A stretch of DNA of 64,000 nt from Sedimentitalea xiamensis (GTDB lineage: Bacteria > Pseudomonadota > Alphaproteobacteria > Rhodobacterales > Rhodobacteraceae): NCBI RefSeq assembly GCF_030164465.1, contig NZ_JASNJE010000008.1, positions 79,992 to 143,991 on the forward strand. Reading direction: 5' to 3'. A program made the translations under genes and the position numbers. The notes under the pieces were generated by a model. The model had not been told where the DNA came from. It did not search any database and saw nothing but the letters and a program-made list of their open reading frames with translations. This document shows, in pieces, positions 52,509 to 60,800 of the stretch (position 1 is its first letter; each line of letters opens with the position of its first letter).

Positions 52509-54752
52509 ATGCCCGAACGTATCGAAACCGAGAGCCGCAAGTTGCTTGGGCGTCTGCGCGACGCCATGGCGAGCAATGTGGCGGGTCAGGCACGGCTGGA
52601 CAAGATCACCCACCTGATCGCCGACAGCATGGGCACGGAAGTGTGTTCGGTCTATCTGTTCCGCGACGAGGACACGCTGGAACTCTGCGCCACGCAGGGC
52701 CTGGATGCGGCGTCGGTGCACCAGACCCGGATGCGTCTCGGCGAAGGACTCGTGGGCCGTGTCGCGCGCACCGGCAAGGTGATGAATACCCCCAACGCCC
52801 CGGCGGAAAAGGGCTTCCGCTACATGCCGGAAACCGGCGAGGAACGCTATTCGTCCTTCCTTGGCGTGCCGATCCAGCGGCTGGGCGAGAAACTGGGCGT
52901 TCTGGTGGTGCAGTCCCGCGATGCACGCGAATACACCGCTGACGAACTTTATGCGCTGGAAGTCGTGGCGATGGTCATCGCCGAAATGACCGAACTCGGT
53001 GCTTTTGTCGGCGAAGGCGCGGCCCTATCGGCCCGCCACCAGCAGCCGGTCCTGTTCCGCGGCACCACCGCGCAGGAAGGCGCCGCCGAAGGCCACGTCT
53101 GGCTGCATGAACCGCGCGTCGTCGTGACCAATCCGATCGCCGACGATCCGCACCGCGAACTCGAACGGCTGCACGAAGCGGTCGAGGAACTGCGTGTCGG
53201 CGTCGACAGAATGCTGGACATATCCCGCAGCGGCGACACCGAACAGTTGCAGGTGCTTGAAGCCTACCGGATGTTCGCCAATTCCAAGGGCTGGATGCGC
53301 CGGATGGAAGAGGACATCAGCCGCGGGCTGAGTGCCGAGGCTGCCGTCGAAAAGGAACAGTCGCTGGCGCGGGCGCGAATCGGCCAGGTGTCGGATTCCT
53401 ACCTGCGGGAACGGTTGAGCGACCTCGACGACCTGAGCAACCGGCTGCTGCGCATCCTGACCGGCCAGGGCAGCGAGACCGGCGCGGAAATGCCCGACGA
53501 TCCGATCCTGATCGCGCGCAACATCGGGCCGGCTGAACTGCTGGAATACGGCCGCAAACTGCGCGGAGTGGTGCTGGAGGACGGATCGGTCGGCAGCCAT
53601 GCGGCGATCGTCGCGCGGGCGCTGGCGATTCCGCTGGTCGTGCATGCCGGGCGGATCGCGACGGAGGCGCTGAACGGCGACCACATCATGGTCGATGGCG
53701 ATCAGGCCACGGTGCACCTGCGCCCCGACGATTCCGTGGTGACGGCCTTTCGCGACAAGATCGCGATGCAGGCGCAGGCGCAGGAACGCTATGCGTCGAT
53801 CCGGGAAAGGCCTGCGGTCACGCTTTGCGGCAGCAGGATCGAGATGAACATGAACGCGGGGCTGATGGCGGATCTGCCCTCGCTCGTCGGGTCCGGCGCG
53901 GAAGGCGTCGGGCTGTTTCGCACCGAGCTTCAGTTCCTGATCCGCAACCAGATGCCCAAGCGCACCGAACTGGCGGAACTTTATTCTCGGGTGCTGGATT
54001 CGGCCCATGGCAAGGAAGTCGTGTTCCGCACGCTGGATATCGGGTCCGACAAGGTGCTGCCCTACATGAAGCCCAACGACGAACCCAATCCGGCGCTGGG
54101 CTGGCGGGCGATTCGCGTTGGTCTGGACAAGCCGGGTGTGATGCGGATGCAGTTGCAGGCCCTGATCCGCGCGGCGAACGGTCGTTCGCTGACCATCATG
54201 TTCCCCTTTGTCGCGCAGTTCGAAGAATACCGCGCGGCCTGTGTCGAGCTTGAAAAGACCATCGCGCGGGAAAAGCGGTTGGGCCATGTCCTGCCGGAAA
54301 CATTGAAGGTGGGGGCGATGCTGGAAACGCCGTCGCTGGTGTTCGCCCCGGAAAAGTTCTTTCAGGACGTCGAGTTCCTGTCGATCGGGGGCAATGATCT
54401 CAAGCAGTTCTTCTTTGCCGCTGACCGGGAAAACGAACGGGTGCGCCGGCGCTACGACACGCTGAACGTCAGTTTCCTGAGCCTGATTGAAATGATCGTG
54501 GAGCGGTGCGCCCGCACCGACACGCCGCTGAGCTTTTGCGGAGAGGATGCCGGACGCCCGATCGAGGCGTTGTGCCTCGCCGCCATCGGGTTGCGGTCGC
54601 TGTCGATGCGTCCCGCGTCGATCGGGCCGGTCAAGAGCCTTCTGTTACGCTCTGACCTCGTCCAGGTGCGCCGGGTGATCGACGAGGCCCGCGACCGGGG
54701 CGACCAGAGCGTGCGCCCGGCGGTCATGGAATACCTGCGCGACCAGGCTTGA
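52509..54752 (+). CDS. ptsP: Nitrogen-PTS enzyme I (PtsP, GAF-containing)
   Basis: PtsP is the PEP-dependent first enzyme of the nitrogen phosphotransferase system, signalling through NPr and IIA-Ntr. The 747-residue protein has an N-terminal GAF domain (~residues 15-165, LDKITHLIADSMGTEVCSVYLF). The phosphorylated His is His364 in GSHAAIVARA, and the C-terminal PEP-utilising TIM barrel includes FRTELQFLIR and FSIGGNDLKQF-like motifs (FLSIGGNDLKQFFF). Length and domain order fit PtsP. It follows lysC, an order common in alphaproteobacteria. Confidence 0.96.
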   Translation: MPERIETESRKLLGRLRDAMASNVAGQARLDKITHLIADSMGTEVCSVYLFRDEDTLELCATQGLDAASVHQTRMRLGEGLVGRVARTGKVMNTPNAPAEKGFRYMPETGEERYSSFLGVPIQRLGEKLGVLVVQSRDAREYTADELYALEVVAMVIAEMTELGAFVGEGAALSARHQQPVLFRGTTAQEGAAEGHVWLHEPRVVVTNPIADDPHRELERLHEAVEELRVGVDRMLDISRSGDTEQLQVLEAYRMFANSKGWMRRMEEDISRGLSAEAAVEKEQSLARARIGQVSDSYLRERLSDLDDLSNRLLRILTGQGSETGAEMPDDPILIARNIGPAELLEYGRKLRGVVLEDGSVGSHAAIVARALAIPLVVHAGRIATEALNGDHIMVDGDQATVHLRPDDSVVTAFRDKIAMQAQAQERYASIRERPAVTLCGSRIEMNMNAGLMADLPSLVGSGAEGVGLFRTELQFLIRNQMPKRTELAELYSRVLDSAHGKEVVFRTLDIGSDKVLPYMKPNDEPNPALGWRAIRVGLDKPGVMRMQLQALIRAANGRSLTIMFPFVAQFEEYRAACVELEKTIAREKRLGHVLPETLKVGAMLETPSLVFAPEKFFQDVEFLSIGGNDLKQFFFAADRENERVRRRYDTLNVSFLSLIEMIVERCARTDTPLSFCGEDAGRPIEALCLAAIGLRSLSMRPASIGPVKSLLLRSDLVQVRRVIDEARDRGDQSVRPAVMEYLRDQA

Positions 54753-54767
54753 CGGCGCAGGTCGGCG

Positions 54768-55331
54768 TCAGCTGTTGCGGCGCTGGACCTCGCGCATGAA
54801 CCGGTCGCGGATCACCACCGGGTCCATGGCGATGACCGGCAACTTGATGTTGCCGCTGATGCATTTGCTGACAATGACCGTCATCTTGTCGCCCTCCAGC
54901 GCAGTCTTCAGCGCCTGCGCTGTATCCTTCGCGGCCACTTCGACGACGGTTTCGCATCCGCAGGCCCGCGCAACGGCGGCCAAGGATGTCTTCTTGCCCG
55001 CATAAGTCGGCTGGTCGCCGGTGGAACCGTAGCTGCCATTGTCGATGATCAGCAGTATGAAGTTGTCAGCGACGTTGTTGGCGACGGTCGGCAGGGTGCC
55101 GAGATTGGTCAGGACCGATCCGTCGCCGTCGATGGCGATGACCTTTTCCTTCTGCGCCAGGGCAAGGCCCAGCCCGATCGAGGAGGCTAGTCCCATGGTG
55201 CCCAGCATGTAGAAATTGCTCGGCTGGTCATCAATGTGGTGCAGTTCCTGGCTTGGCAGCCCGATGTTGCAGACGACCAGATGGTCGGAGATCAGGGGCA
55301 CGATTTCGCGCAGTACCTCGGAACGGATCAT
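54768..55331 (-). CDS. comE: Sulfopyruvate decarboxylase beta subunit (ComE-like)
   Basis: The start at 55331 gives 187 residues of the thiamine-diphosphate C-terminal domain type. The TPP-binding motif is AIDGDGSVLTNLGTLPTVANNVADNFILLIIDN, starting GDG and ending NN-like DN. FYMLGTMGLASSIGLGLAL is typical. With ComD it should decarboxylate sulfopyruvate to sulfoacetaldehyde; phosphonopyruvate decarboxylases share the fold, so sulfonate specificity rests on the neighbouring hpsN-like gene. It converges with ptsP and begins 3 bp after comD. Confidence 0.85.
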   Translation of the reverse strand: MIRSEVLREIVPLISDHLVVCNIGLPSQELHHIDDQPSNFYMLGTMGLASSIGLGLALAQKEKVIAIDGDGSVLTNLGTLPTVANNVADNFILLIIDNGSYGSTGDQPTYAGKKTSLAAVARACGCETVVEVAAKDTAQALKTALEGDKMTVIVSKCISGNIKLPVIAMDPVVIRDRFMREVQRRNS

Positions 55332-55333
55332 GA

Positions 55334-55831
55334 TCAGTATCCTCCCCAGAAAGACGCATCGGTCAGGATGGCCACGGGCTTGTTGCACATGTAGGTGTAT
55401 TTCAGGATCTTGTCGAACTCGCCGACATCCTCCTGCCGGTGAAAATGGTAGGTCGGGATGTGCAGCTGCGCCAGCAGTGCCTTGGTGTGCACGGCCATTT
55501 CGACCTGGCAGGCAATCGGCTCGCCCAGTTCGCCGCGATAGGAAATCAGCATCGGCAGCGGAATCCGGTAGAACTGGATCAGCGTCGCCAGCGTGTTGCC
55601 CGTCACCCCGAGGGCCGTGTTCTGCATGATGATCGCCGCCCGCTTGCCGCCCATGAAGGCCCCGGCGCAAAGCCCCATGCCTTCGTCTTCCTTGTTGGAC
55701 GGGACGTGGTGGATCTGCGGCGATCTTTCGACCTGGTCGATCACGCCGCCCAGCTGCTTGCAGGGCACGGTGGTCACGAATTCGATTCTGTTGGCCACGA
55801 AGTCGGCCACGATTTTCTCGTCGATGGACAA
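55334..55831 (-). CDS. comD: Sulfopyruvate decarboxylase alpha subunit (ComD-like)
   Basis: The frame begins at a TTG at 55831 with GGAGG six bases upstream, giving 165 residues. This is the TPP N-terminal (PYR) domain subunit: VTTVPCKQLGGVIDQ, then HVPSNKEDEGMGLCAGAFMGGKRAAIIMQN with the conserved Glu that activates TPP, then GNTLATLIQFYRIPLPMLISYRGE. It pairs with the beta subunit 3 bp downstream. The longer upstream frame overlaps the dehydrogenase gene and is a shadow. Sulfopyruvate is the favoured substrate from context. Confidence 0.85.
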   Translation of the reverse strand: MSIDEKIVADFVANRIEFVTTVPCKQLGGVIDQVERSPQIHHVPSNKEDEGMGLCAGAFMGGKRAAIIMQNTALGVTGNTLATLIQFYRIPLPMLISYRGELGEPIACQVEMAVHTKALLAQLHIPTYHFHRQEDVGEFDKILKYTYMCNKPVAILTDASFWGGY

Positions 55832-55854
55832 GGGATCCCTCCTGTGGGTTGGCG

Positions 55855-56841
55855 TCAGGGCGTGAGCATGATCTTGGGCGCGGCGCAGCGCCCGGCGCGA
55901 ATGTCGTCGAATGCGGCGGGCCCGTCGGACAGCGGGCGGTGATCGACCCAGCCCAGCGTGCCGAGGCGACCATCGAAAATGGCCTGGGCCGTATCGCGAA
56001 AGTCCCGGTCGGTATAGGTATAAGTGCCGATGAAGGTGATTTCCTGAAGGGTCATGCGCCGCACGTCGAGGCCGCCGGTGGCCTCGCCCAACCCGATGTG
56101 CAGGATCGCCCCGCCCGGTCGGACGGCGGCGCAGGCGGCGGCTCGGGTCGCGACATGGCCGACCCCGTCGATGACCATGTCGCTGGAACTGTCGGGCAGT
56201 TGATCCGAGCCCATCGTGGTGAATTCCGGCATGGCGGCGAGCCTGTGCCGCCGGATGGGGTTGGGTTCTACCAGCGTGATTTCTGCGACCCCGGCGGCAT
56301 GCAGCGCCAGCGCCGCTCCGACGCCGATGGTGCCGCCGCCCAGAACCGCGCAGCGCAGGGTGTCCGGGATTTGCCCCAGCGCGTTCAGGCCGAGGCGCAC
56401 CGCGTGCCAACCGCAGGCCAGTGGTTCGCAAAGTGCTGCGTTGGCCAGGTCCACCCCGTCGGGCACGGCGACGAGGTTGCGGTGCGGAACGGCGACCAGT
56501 TCGGCAAAGGCACCCTGACGCGGCGGCATCGACAGGATCTGCCGGTTCGCGCAGAGATTGCCGCGCCCGGAACGGCAGGCGGGGCAGGTGCCGCAGGTGA
56601 CCAGCGGGTTGATCGTGACCCGCTGCCCCTGCGCCGGCCCGTCGATGACGATGCCGGAGGCCTCGTGGCCGAGGATGAGTGGGGCGGGGCGGCGCTCGTC
56701 ATGTCCGAGAAACGCGTGCATGTCGGACCCGCAGATACCCGAATGATGGACGCGCACGAGGCTTTCGCCGTCACCCGCCACGGGATCGGGACTGTCGCAC
56801 CAGCCCATCCGGCCCGCCCCCTGGTAAATCAGCGCCTTCAT
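55855..56841 (-). CDS. Zinc-dependent alcohol dehydrogenase (candidate DHPS dehydrogenase)
   Basis: The start at 56841 overlaps the upstream SDR stop (ATGA) and gives 328 residues. Catalytic zinc ligands are in HHSGICGSDMHAFLGHDE and LILGHEASG; the structural zinc loop is CGTCPACRSGRGNLC. The Rossmann motif is VLGGGTIGVGAALALHAAG. In the hps pathway an alcohol dehydrogenase (HpsP) and an SDR (HpsO) interconvert the two DHPS enantiomers. This gene fits the HpsP role by family and position, but the substrate is inference. Confidence 0.82.
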   Translation of the reverse strand: MKALIYQGAGRMGWCDSPDPVAGDGESLVRVHHSGICGSDMHAFLGHDERRPAPLILGHEASGIVIDGPAQGQRVTINPLVTCGTCPACRSGRGNLCANRQILSMPPRQGAFAELVAVPHRNLVAVPDGVDLANAALCEPLACGWHAVRLGLNALGQIPDTLRCAVLGGGTIGVGAALALHAAGVAEITLVEPNPIRRHRLAAMPEFTTMGSDQLPDSSSDMVIDGVGHVATRAAACAAVRPGGAILHIGLGEATGGLDVRRMTLQEITFIGTYTYTDRDFRDTAQAIFDGRLGTLGWVDHRPLSDGPAAFDDIRAGRCAAPKIMLTP

Positions 56842-57596
56842 TTCGCGGTGAATCCTCCATCGACGAACAGGACCTGCCCGGTCACGTAGTCCGATGCCCT
56901 GCCGCAGAAGAACAGCAACGGCCCGAGAAGATCGCGCGGTTCGCCATTGCGGCCGACGCAGGTCTGGTTGGCATGGCGCCGGGCCAGCGCCGCATCGGCA
57001 AAAACCGGCGCCGTCAGTTCGGTGCGGAAGAATCCCGGCGCCAGCGCGTTGGCGGTCACGCCATCGCGCGACCAGGCCTCGGCCATGGCGCGCGTCAACT
57101 GTTCCACGGCGCCCTTGGATGCGCCATAGGCGATGCCGTTGGCGAAGGCGCGGCGGGATTGCAGCGACGCGAAATTGATGATCCGTCCCCAGCCTTTCGC
57201 GCGCATGCCGGGAACCATCGCCTGGGCCAGGAAGAACGGCGCGGCGAGGTTGAGGTTCTGCGTCAGGTCCCACATCTCTGGTGTGACCGCATCGGCATGC
57301 TGTCGGGTGTTGACGCCGGCGGCATTGATCAGGATGTCCGGCGGGCCAAAGACGTCGGCAATCCGCTGCGCGACCTCCGGCAGGCCGGTTCTGTCGGACA
57401 GGTCGGCGGCCACGAGGGCGGTGTCGCCGTCGGTTTCGGACCGCCAGGCCGCGAGCGATCCGGCCCGGCGCGCAACCCCGATCACCTGCGCGCCCGATCC
57501 GGCCAGCGCCGTTGCCGCGAAGCGCCCCAGCCCGCTGCTGGCTCCGGTGACGCAGGCGATCTTGCCGCGCAGATCGAAAAGGGCTTCCGCCTGCAT
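56838..57596 (-). CDS. SDR-family dehydrogenase (candidate HpsO)
   Basis: A 252-residue short-chain dehydrogenase. The cofactor loop is TGASSGLGRFAATAL, the NAG-type motif is INAAGVN, and the catalytic Ser-Tyr-Lys set lies in INFASLQSRRAFANGIAYGASKGA. It ends four bases into the alcohol dehydrogenase gene and begins 3 bp after the hpsN-like stop, so all are one operon. In known DHPS pathways an SDR (HpsO) oxidises one DHPS enantiomer to the 2-oxo form; that role is assigned here from context only. Confidence 0.85.
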   Translation of the reverse strand: MQAEALFDLRGKIACVTGASSGLGRFAATALAGSGAQVIGVARRAGSLAAWRSETDGDTALVAADLSDRTGLPEVAQRIADVFGPPDILINAAGVNTRQHADAVTPEMWDLTQNLNLAAPFFLAQAMVPGMRAKGWGRIINFASLQSRRAFANGIAYGASKGAVEQLTRAMAEAWSRDGVTANALAPGFFRTELTAPVFADAALARRHANQTCVGRNGEPRDLLGPLLFFCGRASDYVTGQVLFVDGGFTAK

Positions 57597-57599
57597 GAC

Positions 57600-58907
57600 C
57601 TATCCGTTCGCCGTCAGATCGAAGGATTCATCGGGGAAATACTTGCGCAGCCGGATGTCGGCGCTTCGGGCGTGGCCTTCCATGCCTTCCAGCCGGGAAA
57701 TCCGGGCGGTGGCCTCGGCCACCGGGCGCGCGCCTTCGCGGGTCGACCGCTGCCATGTGACGATCTTCATGTATTTGTGCACCGAAAGTCCGCCGGTATA
57801 CTTGGCGCTGCGCGACGTGGGCAGCACGTGGTTGGTGCCGGACGCCTTGTCGCCGAAGGCCACGGTGGTTTCTTCGCCCAGGAACAGCGATCCGTAGCAT
57901 TGCAGCCGGTCCAGCCACCAGGGCAGATCCCGCGCCTGAACCGTCAGATGTTCGGGCGCATAGGTGTCGGAGGTGGCCGCCATCTCTTCGCGGTCAGAAC
58001 AGAGGATGACTTCGGCATAGTCGCGCCAGGCGGCTTCGGCATTGGCCCGGTTCAGCTCCGGCAGATCGGCGATGAGTTCGGGCACGCGGGACAGGACCGT
58101 CTCGGCCAGCGCGCGGTCTGAGGTGACGAGCCAGACCGGCGAGTTGTATCCGTGCTCGGCCTGGCTGACGAGATCGGTGGCGACGACTTCGGGGTCGGCG
58201 GTGTCGTCGGCCAGGATCAGGCTGTCGGTCGGGCCGGCGATCATGTCGATTCCGACGCGGCCGAACAGGATGCGCTTGGCTTCGGCGACGAACTGGTTGC
58301 CGGGGCCGACGAGGATGTCCGCCCTTGGAAGCCCGAACAGTCCGAAGGTCATCGCCGCGACGCCCTGCACGCCGCCCATGGCCATGATCCGGTCCGCGCC
58401 ACAAAGCTGCGCGGCATAGATGATCGCAGGCGCCACGCCTTCGTTCGGACGGGGGGGGGAACAGGCGACGATATGCTTGCAGCCGGCGACCTTGGCGGTC
58501 GTCACGGTCATGATGGCGCTTGCGATATGGCTGTAGCGCCCGCCCGGCACATAGCATCCCGCCGCCCGCACCGGGATTGCTTTCTGTCCGGCGACGAGGC
58601 CCGGCACCACCTCGTATTCGATATCGTGCATGGTCTGTTTCTGCGCCTCGGCAAATCGGCGCACATTGTCATGGGCAAAGCGGATATCGGCCTTGAGCTT
58701 CTCCGGAACCAGGGCGCAGGCGGCGCGGATATCGTCCCCGGTCAGGAGAATGTTGCCGCCATACTGGTCAAAGCGATTGGCATAGGCCCGCGCCGTGTCG
58801 TCGCCGCCGGCCTCGATGTCGTTCAGGATCTTCTGGACCGTTTCGTGGACGTCGCCCGCATCGGTCATCGCTGTCTTGGTGGCTTGCTTGAGATAGGTCG
58901 GGGCCAT
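57600..58907 (-). CDS. hpsN: Sulfopropanediol 3-dehydrogenase (HpsN-like, histidinol dehydrogenase family)
   Basis: HpsN oxidises (R)-2,3-dihydroxypropane-1-sulfonate (DHPS) to (R)-sulfolactate with NAD+. The 435-residue protein has the histidinol-dehydrogenase fold: VPVRAAGCYVPGG-type sequence (IPVRAAGCYVPGGRYSH), VGPGNQFVAEAKRILFG, DMIAGPTDSLILAD, the zinc-ligand region DLVSQAEHGYNSP, and GTNHVLPTSRSAKYTGGLSVHKY. No other his gene is nearby, and the comDE neighbours favour HpsN over HisD. It is the first gene of the minus-strand operon and diverges from the LacI regulator. Confidence 0.88.
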   Translation of the reverse strand: MAPTYLKQATKTAMTDAGDVHETVQKILNDIEAGGDDTARAYANRFDQYGGNILLTGDDIRAACALVPEKLKADIRFAHDNVRRFAEAQKQTMHDIEYEVVPGLVAGQKAIPVRAAGCYVPGGRYSHIASAIMTVTTAKVAGCKHIVACSPPRPNEGVAPAIIYAAQLCGADRIMAMGGVQGVAAMTFGLFGLPRADILVGPGNQFVAEAKRILFGRVGIDMIAGPTDSLILADDTADPEVVATDLVSQAEHGYNSPVWLVTSDRALAETVLSRVPELIADLPELNRANAEAAWRDYAEVILCSDREEMAATSDTYAPEHLTVQARDLPWWLDRLQCYGSLFLGEETTVAFGDKASGTNHVLPTSRSAKYTGGLSVHKYMKIVTWQRSTREGARPVAEATARISRLEGMEGHARSADIRLRKYFPDESFDLTANG

Positions 58908-58958
58908 GGGGGACGGATCCTGTTCGGGTGATTCCGGGGCGGGCGGCGGTCTCGCATG

Positions 58959-58998
58959 AATGTAAGCGCTTGCATCCGCTAATGCAAGCGCTTACATT
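58959..58998. promoter_or_regulatory. Paired LacI-type operators forming a perfect inverted repeat
   Basis: AATGTAAGCGCTTGCAT (58959-58975) and ATGCAAGCGCTTACATT (58982-58998) are exact reverse complements, 6 bp apart. Each half is itself a near-palindrome around AAGCGCTT, the core of LacI/GalR-family operators. The two centres are 22 bp apart, about two helical turns. The pair lies 51 bp upstream of hpsN and 29 bp upstream of the lacI-type gene. The LacI protein encoded next door is the obvious ligand. Confidence 0.85.
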
Positions 58999-59027
58999 TG
59001 CATTAACCGCACTTCGGGACATCGGGA

Positions 59028-60053
59028 ATGGAACCGTCTGGATTGCCGACCTTGCAGGACGTGTCGCGCGTCGCGGGGGTATCGACCGCGACGGTGTCGC
59101 GATGCATCAACGACCCTTCGAAAGTCGCCCGCAAGACCCGCGAGCAGATCCAGAAGGCGATCGACGAACTGGGCTATACCCCGAATTTCGGCGGCCGGGT
59201 GCTGGCCTCGCGGCGGACCAATTCCGTCGGCGTGGTCATTCCGACGATGGACAATGCGATGTTCGCGGGCGCCTTGCAGGCGTTTCAGGAAGTTCTGACC
59301 GACGCGGGAAAGACCTTGCTGGTCGCCAGTTCCGGCTATGATCCGGCGCAGGAGTTCAGGCAGATCCGGGCGCTCGTCGCCAATGGCGCCGACGGTTTGC
59401 TGCTGATCGGAACGGACAGACCGCAGGACACCCGCGACTTTCTGGCGCGGCGTCGGGTGCCGCATGTGCTGACCTGGTGTTTCGAACCGGATTCGACGGC
59501 CTGCATCGTCGGGTTCGACAACCGGAAGGCGGGGCGGCTGATCGCGGAGGCCGCGCTCGCGCTGGGTCATCGCAACGTGGCGATCATCGGCGGGATCAGC
59601 CGGAACAACGACCGGGCGGCGGGGCGCATGGCCGGCATGCGCGATGCCTTGGCGGCGATCGGCCCGCCGGCCCGGATCACGCGCGTCGTCGAAACCCGTT
59701 ACGGGCTCGACCAAGGAGGCGACGCCTTTGATGTCGTGATGCAGGCGAATTCGGCACCGACCGCCGTCTTGTGCGGGAACGACGTTCTCGCGACCGGAGC
59801 GATCCTGCGGGCGCGGGACCGGGGCATCCGGGTGCCGCAGGATGTATCGATCACAGGTATCGACGATCACAACCTGGCCCGCGTCGTCGCTCCGGCCCTG
59901 ACGACGGTGCGGGTTCCGCAGCGCGAGATGGGGCGGCAGGCCGCCCGTGTCCTTCTCGGTCTGATCGCGGGCGACAGGACGTTGCGGGGCTGCGAGGTCG
60001 AGGTCAGCCTGGTGCGGCGGCAGTCGCTGGCAGGGCCGCCGCCGGGCGGCTGA
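59028..60053 (+). CDS. LacI-family transcriptional regulator of the sulfonate cluster
   Basis: The 341-residue protein has an N-terminal helix-turn-helix (TLQDVSRVAGVSTATVSRCIND) with the LacI hinge region GRVLASRRTNSVGVVIP. A periplasmic-binding-protein-like sensor domain follows (ITGIDDHNLARVVAPALTTVRVP near the end). It diverges from the hpsN operon, with the paired operators between them. It probably represses the operon and itself until a DHPS-pathway intermediate binds. The effector is unknown. The name hpsR is used for regulators of known hps clusters, which may be of another family. Confidence 0.93.
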   Translation: MEPSGLPTLQDVSRVAGVSTATVSRCINDPSKVARKTREQIQKAIDELGYTPNFGGRVLASRRTNSVGVVIPTMDNAMFAGALQAFQEVLTDAGKTLLVASSGYDPAQEFRQIRALVANGADGLLLIGTDRPQDTRDFLARRRVPHVLTWCFEPDSTACIVGFDNRKAGRLIAEAALALGHRNVAIIGGISRNNDRAAGRMAGMRDALAAIGPPARITRVVETRYGLDQGGDAFDVVMQANSAPTAVLCGNDVLATGAILRARDRGIRVPQDVSITGIDDHNLARVVAPALTTVRVPQREMGRQAARVLLGLIAGDRTLRGCEVEVSLVRRQSLAGPPPGG

Positions 60054-60059
60054 CCGGCG

Positions 60060-60401
60060 CTACTTGACCGCTGCGGTCACGATGACTTCGACCTTGAGCG
60101 CGTCCGAGGCGAGCCTGGCTTCGCCGCAGGCGCGCGCCGGGGCGTGGCCTCTGGGCACCCAGGTGTCCCAGACGGCGTTCATTTCCTGGAAATCGGCCAT
60201 GTCCGCCAGCCAGATGATGGCCTGGAGCATGTGGTCGCGGTCCGATCCGGCCTCTTGCAGCAGGGCATCGACCCGCGCCAGGCAGTCTTCGGTCTGTTCG
60301 CGCACGGTCGCGCCGTCCCCGACCTGGCCGCAAAGATAGGCGACGCCATTGTGCTTGACGATCTTGCTCATGCGGTCGGATGTGTGATGGCGTTCTATCA
60401 T
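60060..60401 (-). CDS. RidA/YjgF-family protein
   Basis: The start at 60401 ([29 protein letters not shown]) yields 113 residues, typical for YjgF/RidA enamine/imine deaminases. The sequence ends [17 protein letters not shown]. RidA proteins hydrolyse reactive enamines; the typical C-terminal arginine motif (C-x-R-V-E-x) is changed to SDALKVEV, so true RidA deaminase activity is uncertain. It converges with the LacI gene and is on the same strand as the TRAP remnants downstream of the island. Confidence 0.85.
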   Translation of the reverse strand: MIERHHTSDRMSKIVKHNGVAYLCGQVGDGATVREQTEDCLARVDALLQEAGSDRDHMLQAIIWLADMADFQEMNAVWDTWVPRGHAPARACGEARLASDALKVEVIVTAAVK

Positions 60402-60501
60402 CTGTCTTCTTTCTGCTCTGATGGCCCGTGGGCCTGCGATGTTGCTGGCAAGGTCCCATCCTGCCCGTCGCACCGGTGCGGTCAAGGGGCCTTGGCGCTT
60501 T

Positions 60502-60699
60502 TCAGAGTCCCGGCAGCCACAGCGCCAGTTGCGGAAAGGCGACCAGCAGCGAACGGCCGATGCCGGGTCCGCCGCCCATGAAGACCCAGGCGCCGATGAC
60601 GTTGGCGGCCGGGAATGCCAGCGCCACCGGCATCCCCAAGGCCATCAGGACCATGATCGCGCCCAGCCGCAGCGCCAGCGCCTCGAACCATTCCGTTAT
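60502..60699 (-). pseudogene. TRAP transporter large permease (DctM) N-terminal remnant
   Basis: About 64 residues match the start of TRAP large permeases: [28 protein letters not shown], then [17 protein letters not shown]. The frame then runs into a stop at 60504-60502, whereas a normal DctM has over 400 residues. The position where the start codon should be reads ATA. It is probably the stump of the transporter that once served this cluster. The 3' two-thirds have been lost. Confidence 0.7.
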
Positions 60700-60800
60700 T
60701 CGTGAATCCCCGCTTCGCCCGTGTGCATGAGTTCCGAGCCGAAGTCGAAGTGTGAAAACCCGACCGCCATCAGCCGGAAGCTGAGCGGGAAGGCGACCCG
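60696..60800 (-). pseudogene. TRAP transporter small permease (DctQ) C-terminal remnant
   Basis: About 34 residues (VAFPLSFRLMAVGFSHFDFG, then SELMHTGEAGIHE and a TAA stop) resemble the C-terminal end of a TRAP small permease. It ends overlapping the DctM remnant, as dctQ and dctM normally do. Upstream of ~60800 the homology stops abruptly at the IS66-like mosaic. Only a fragment remains, so the assignment rests on position beside DctM. Confidence 0.5.

Noticed and set aside
54768..55831. Phosphonopyruvate decarboxylase
   Set aside because: The subunits share this fold, but no phosphonate gene (pepM, phn) is in the neighbourhood and the HpsN-like gene points to sulfonates.
57600..58907. True histidinol dehydrogenase (HisD) of histidine biosynthesis
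   Set aside because: The protein has the HisD fold, but no his genes are nearby, while comDE and two dehydrogenases are; the HpsN reading is preferred. A genome-wide count of HisD copies would settle it.
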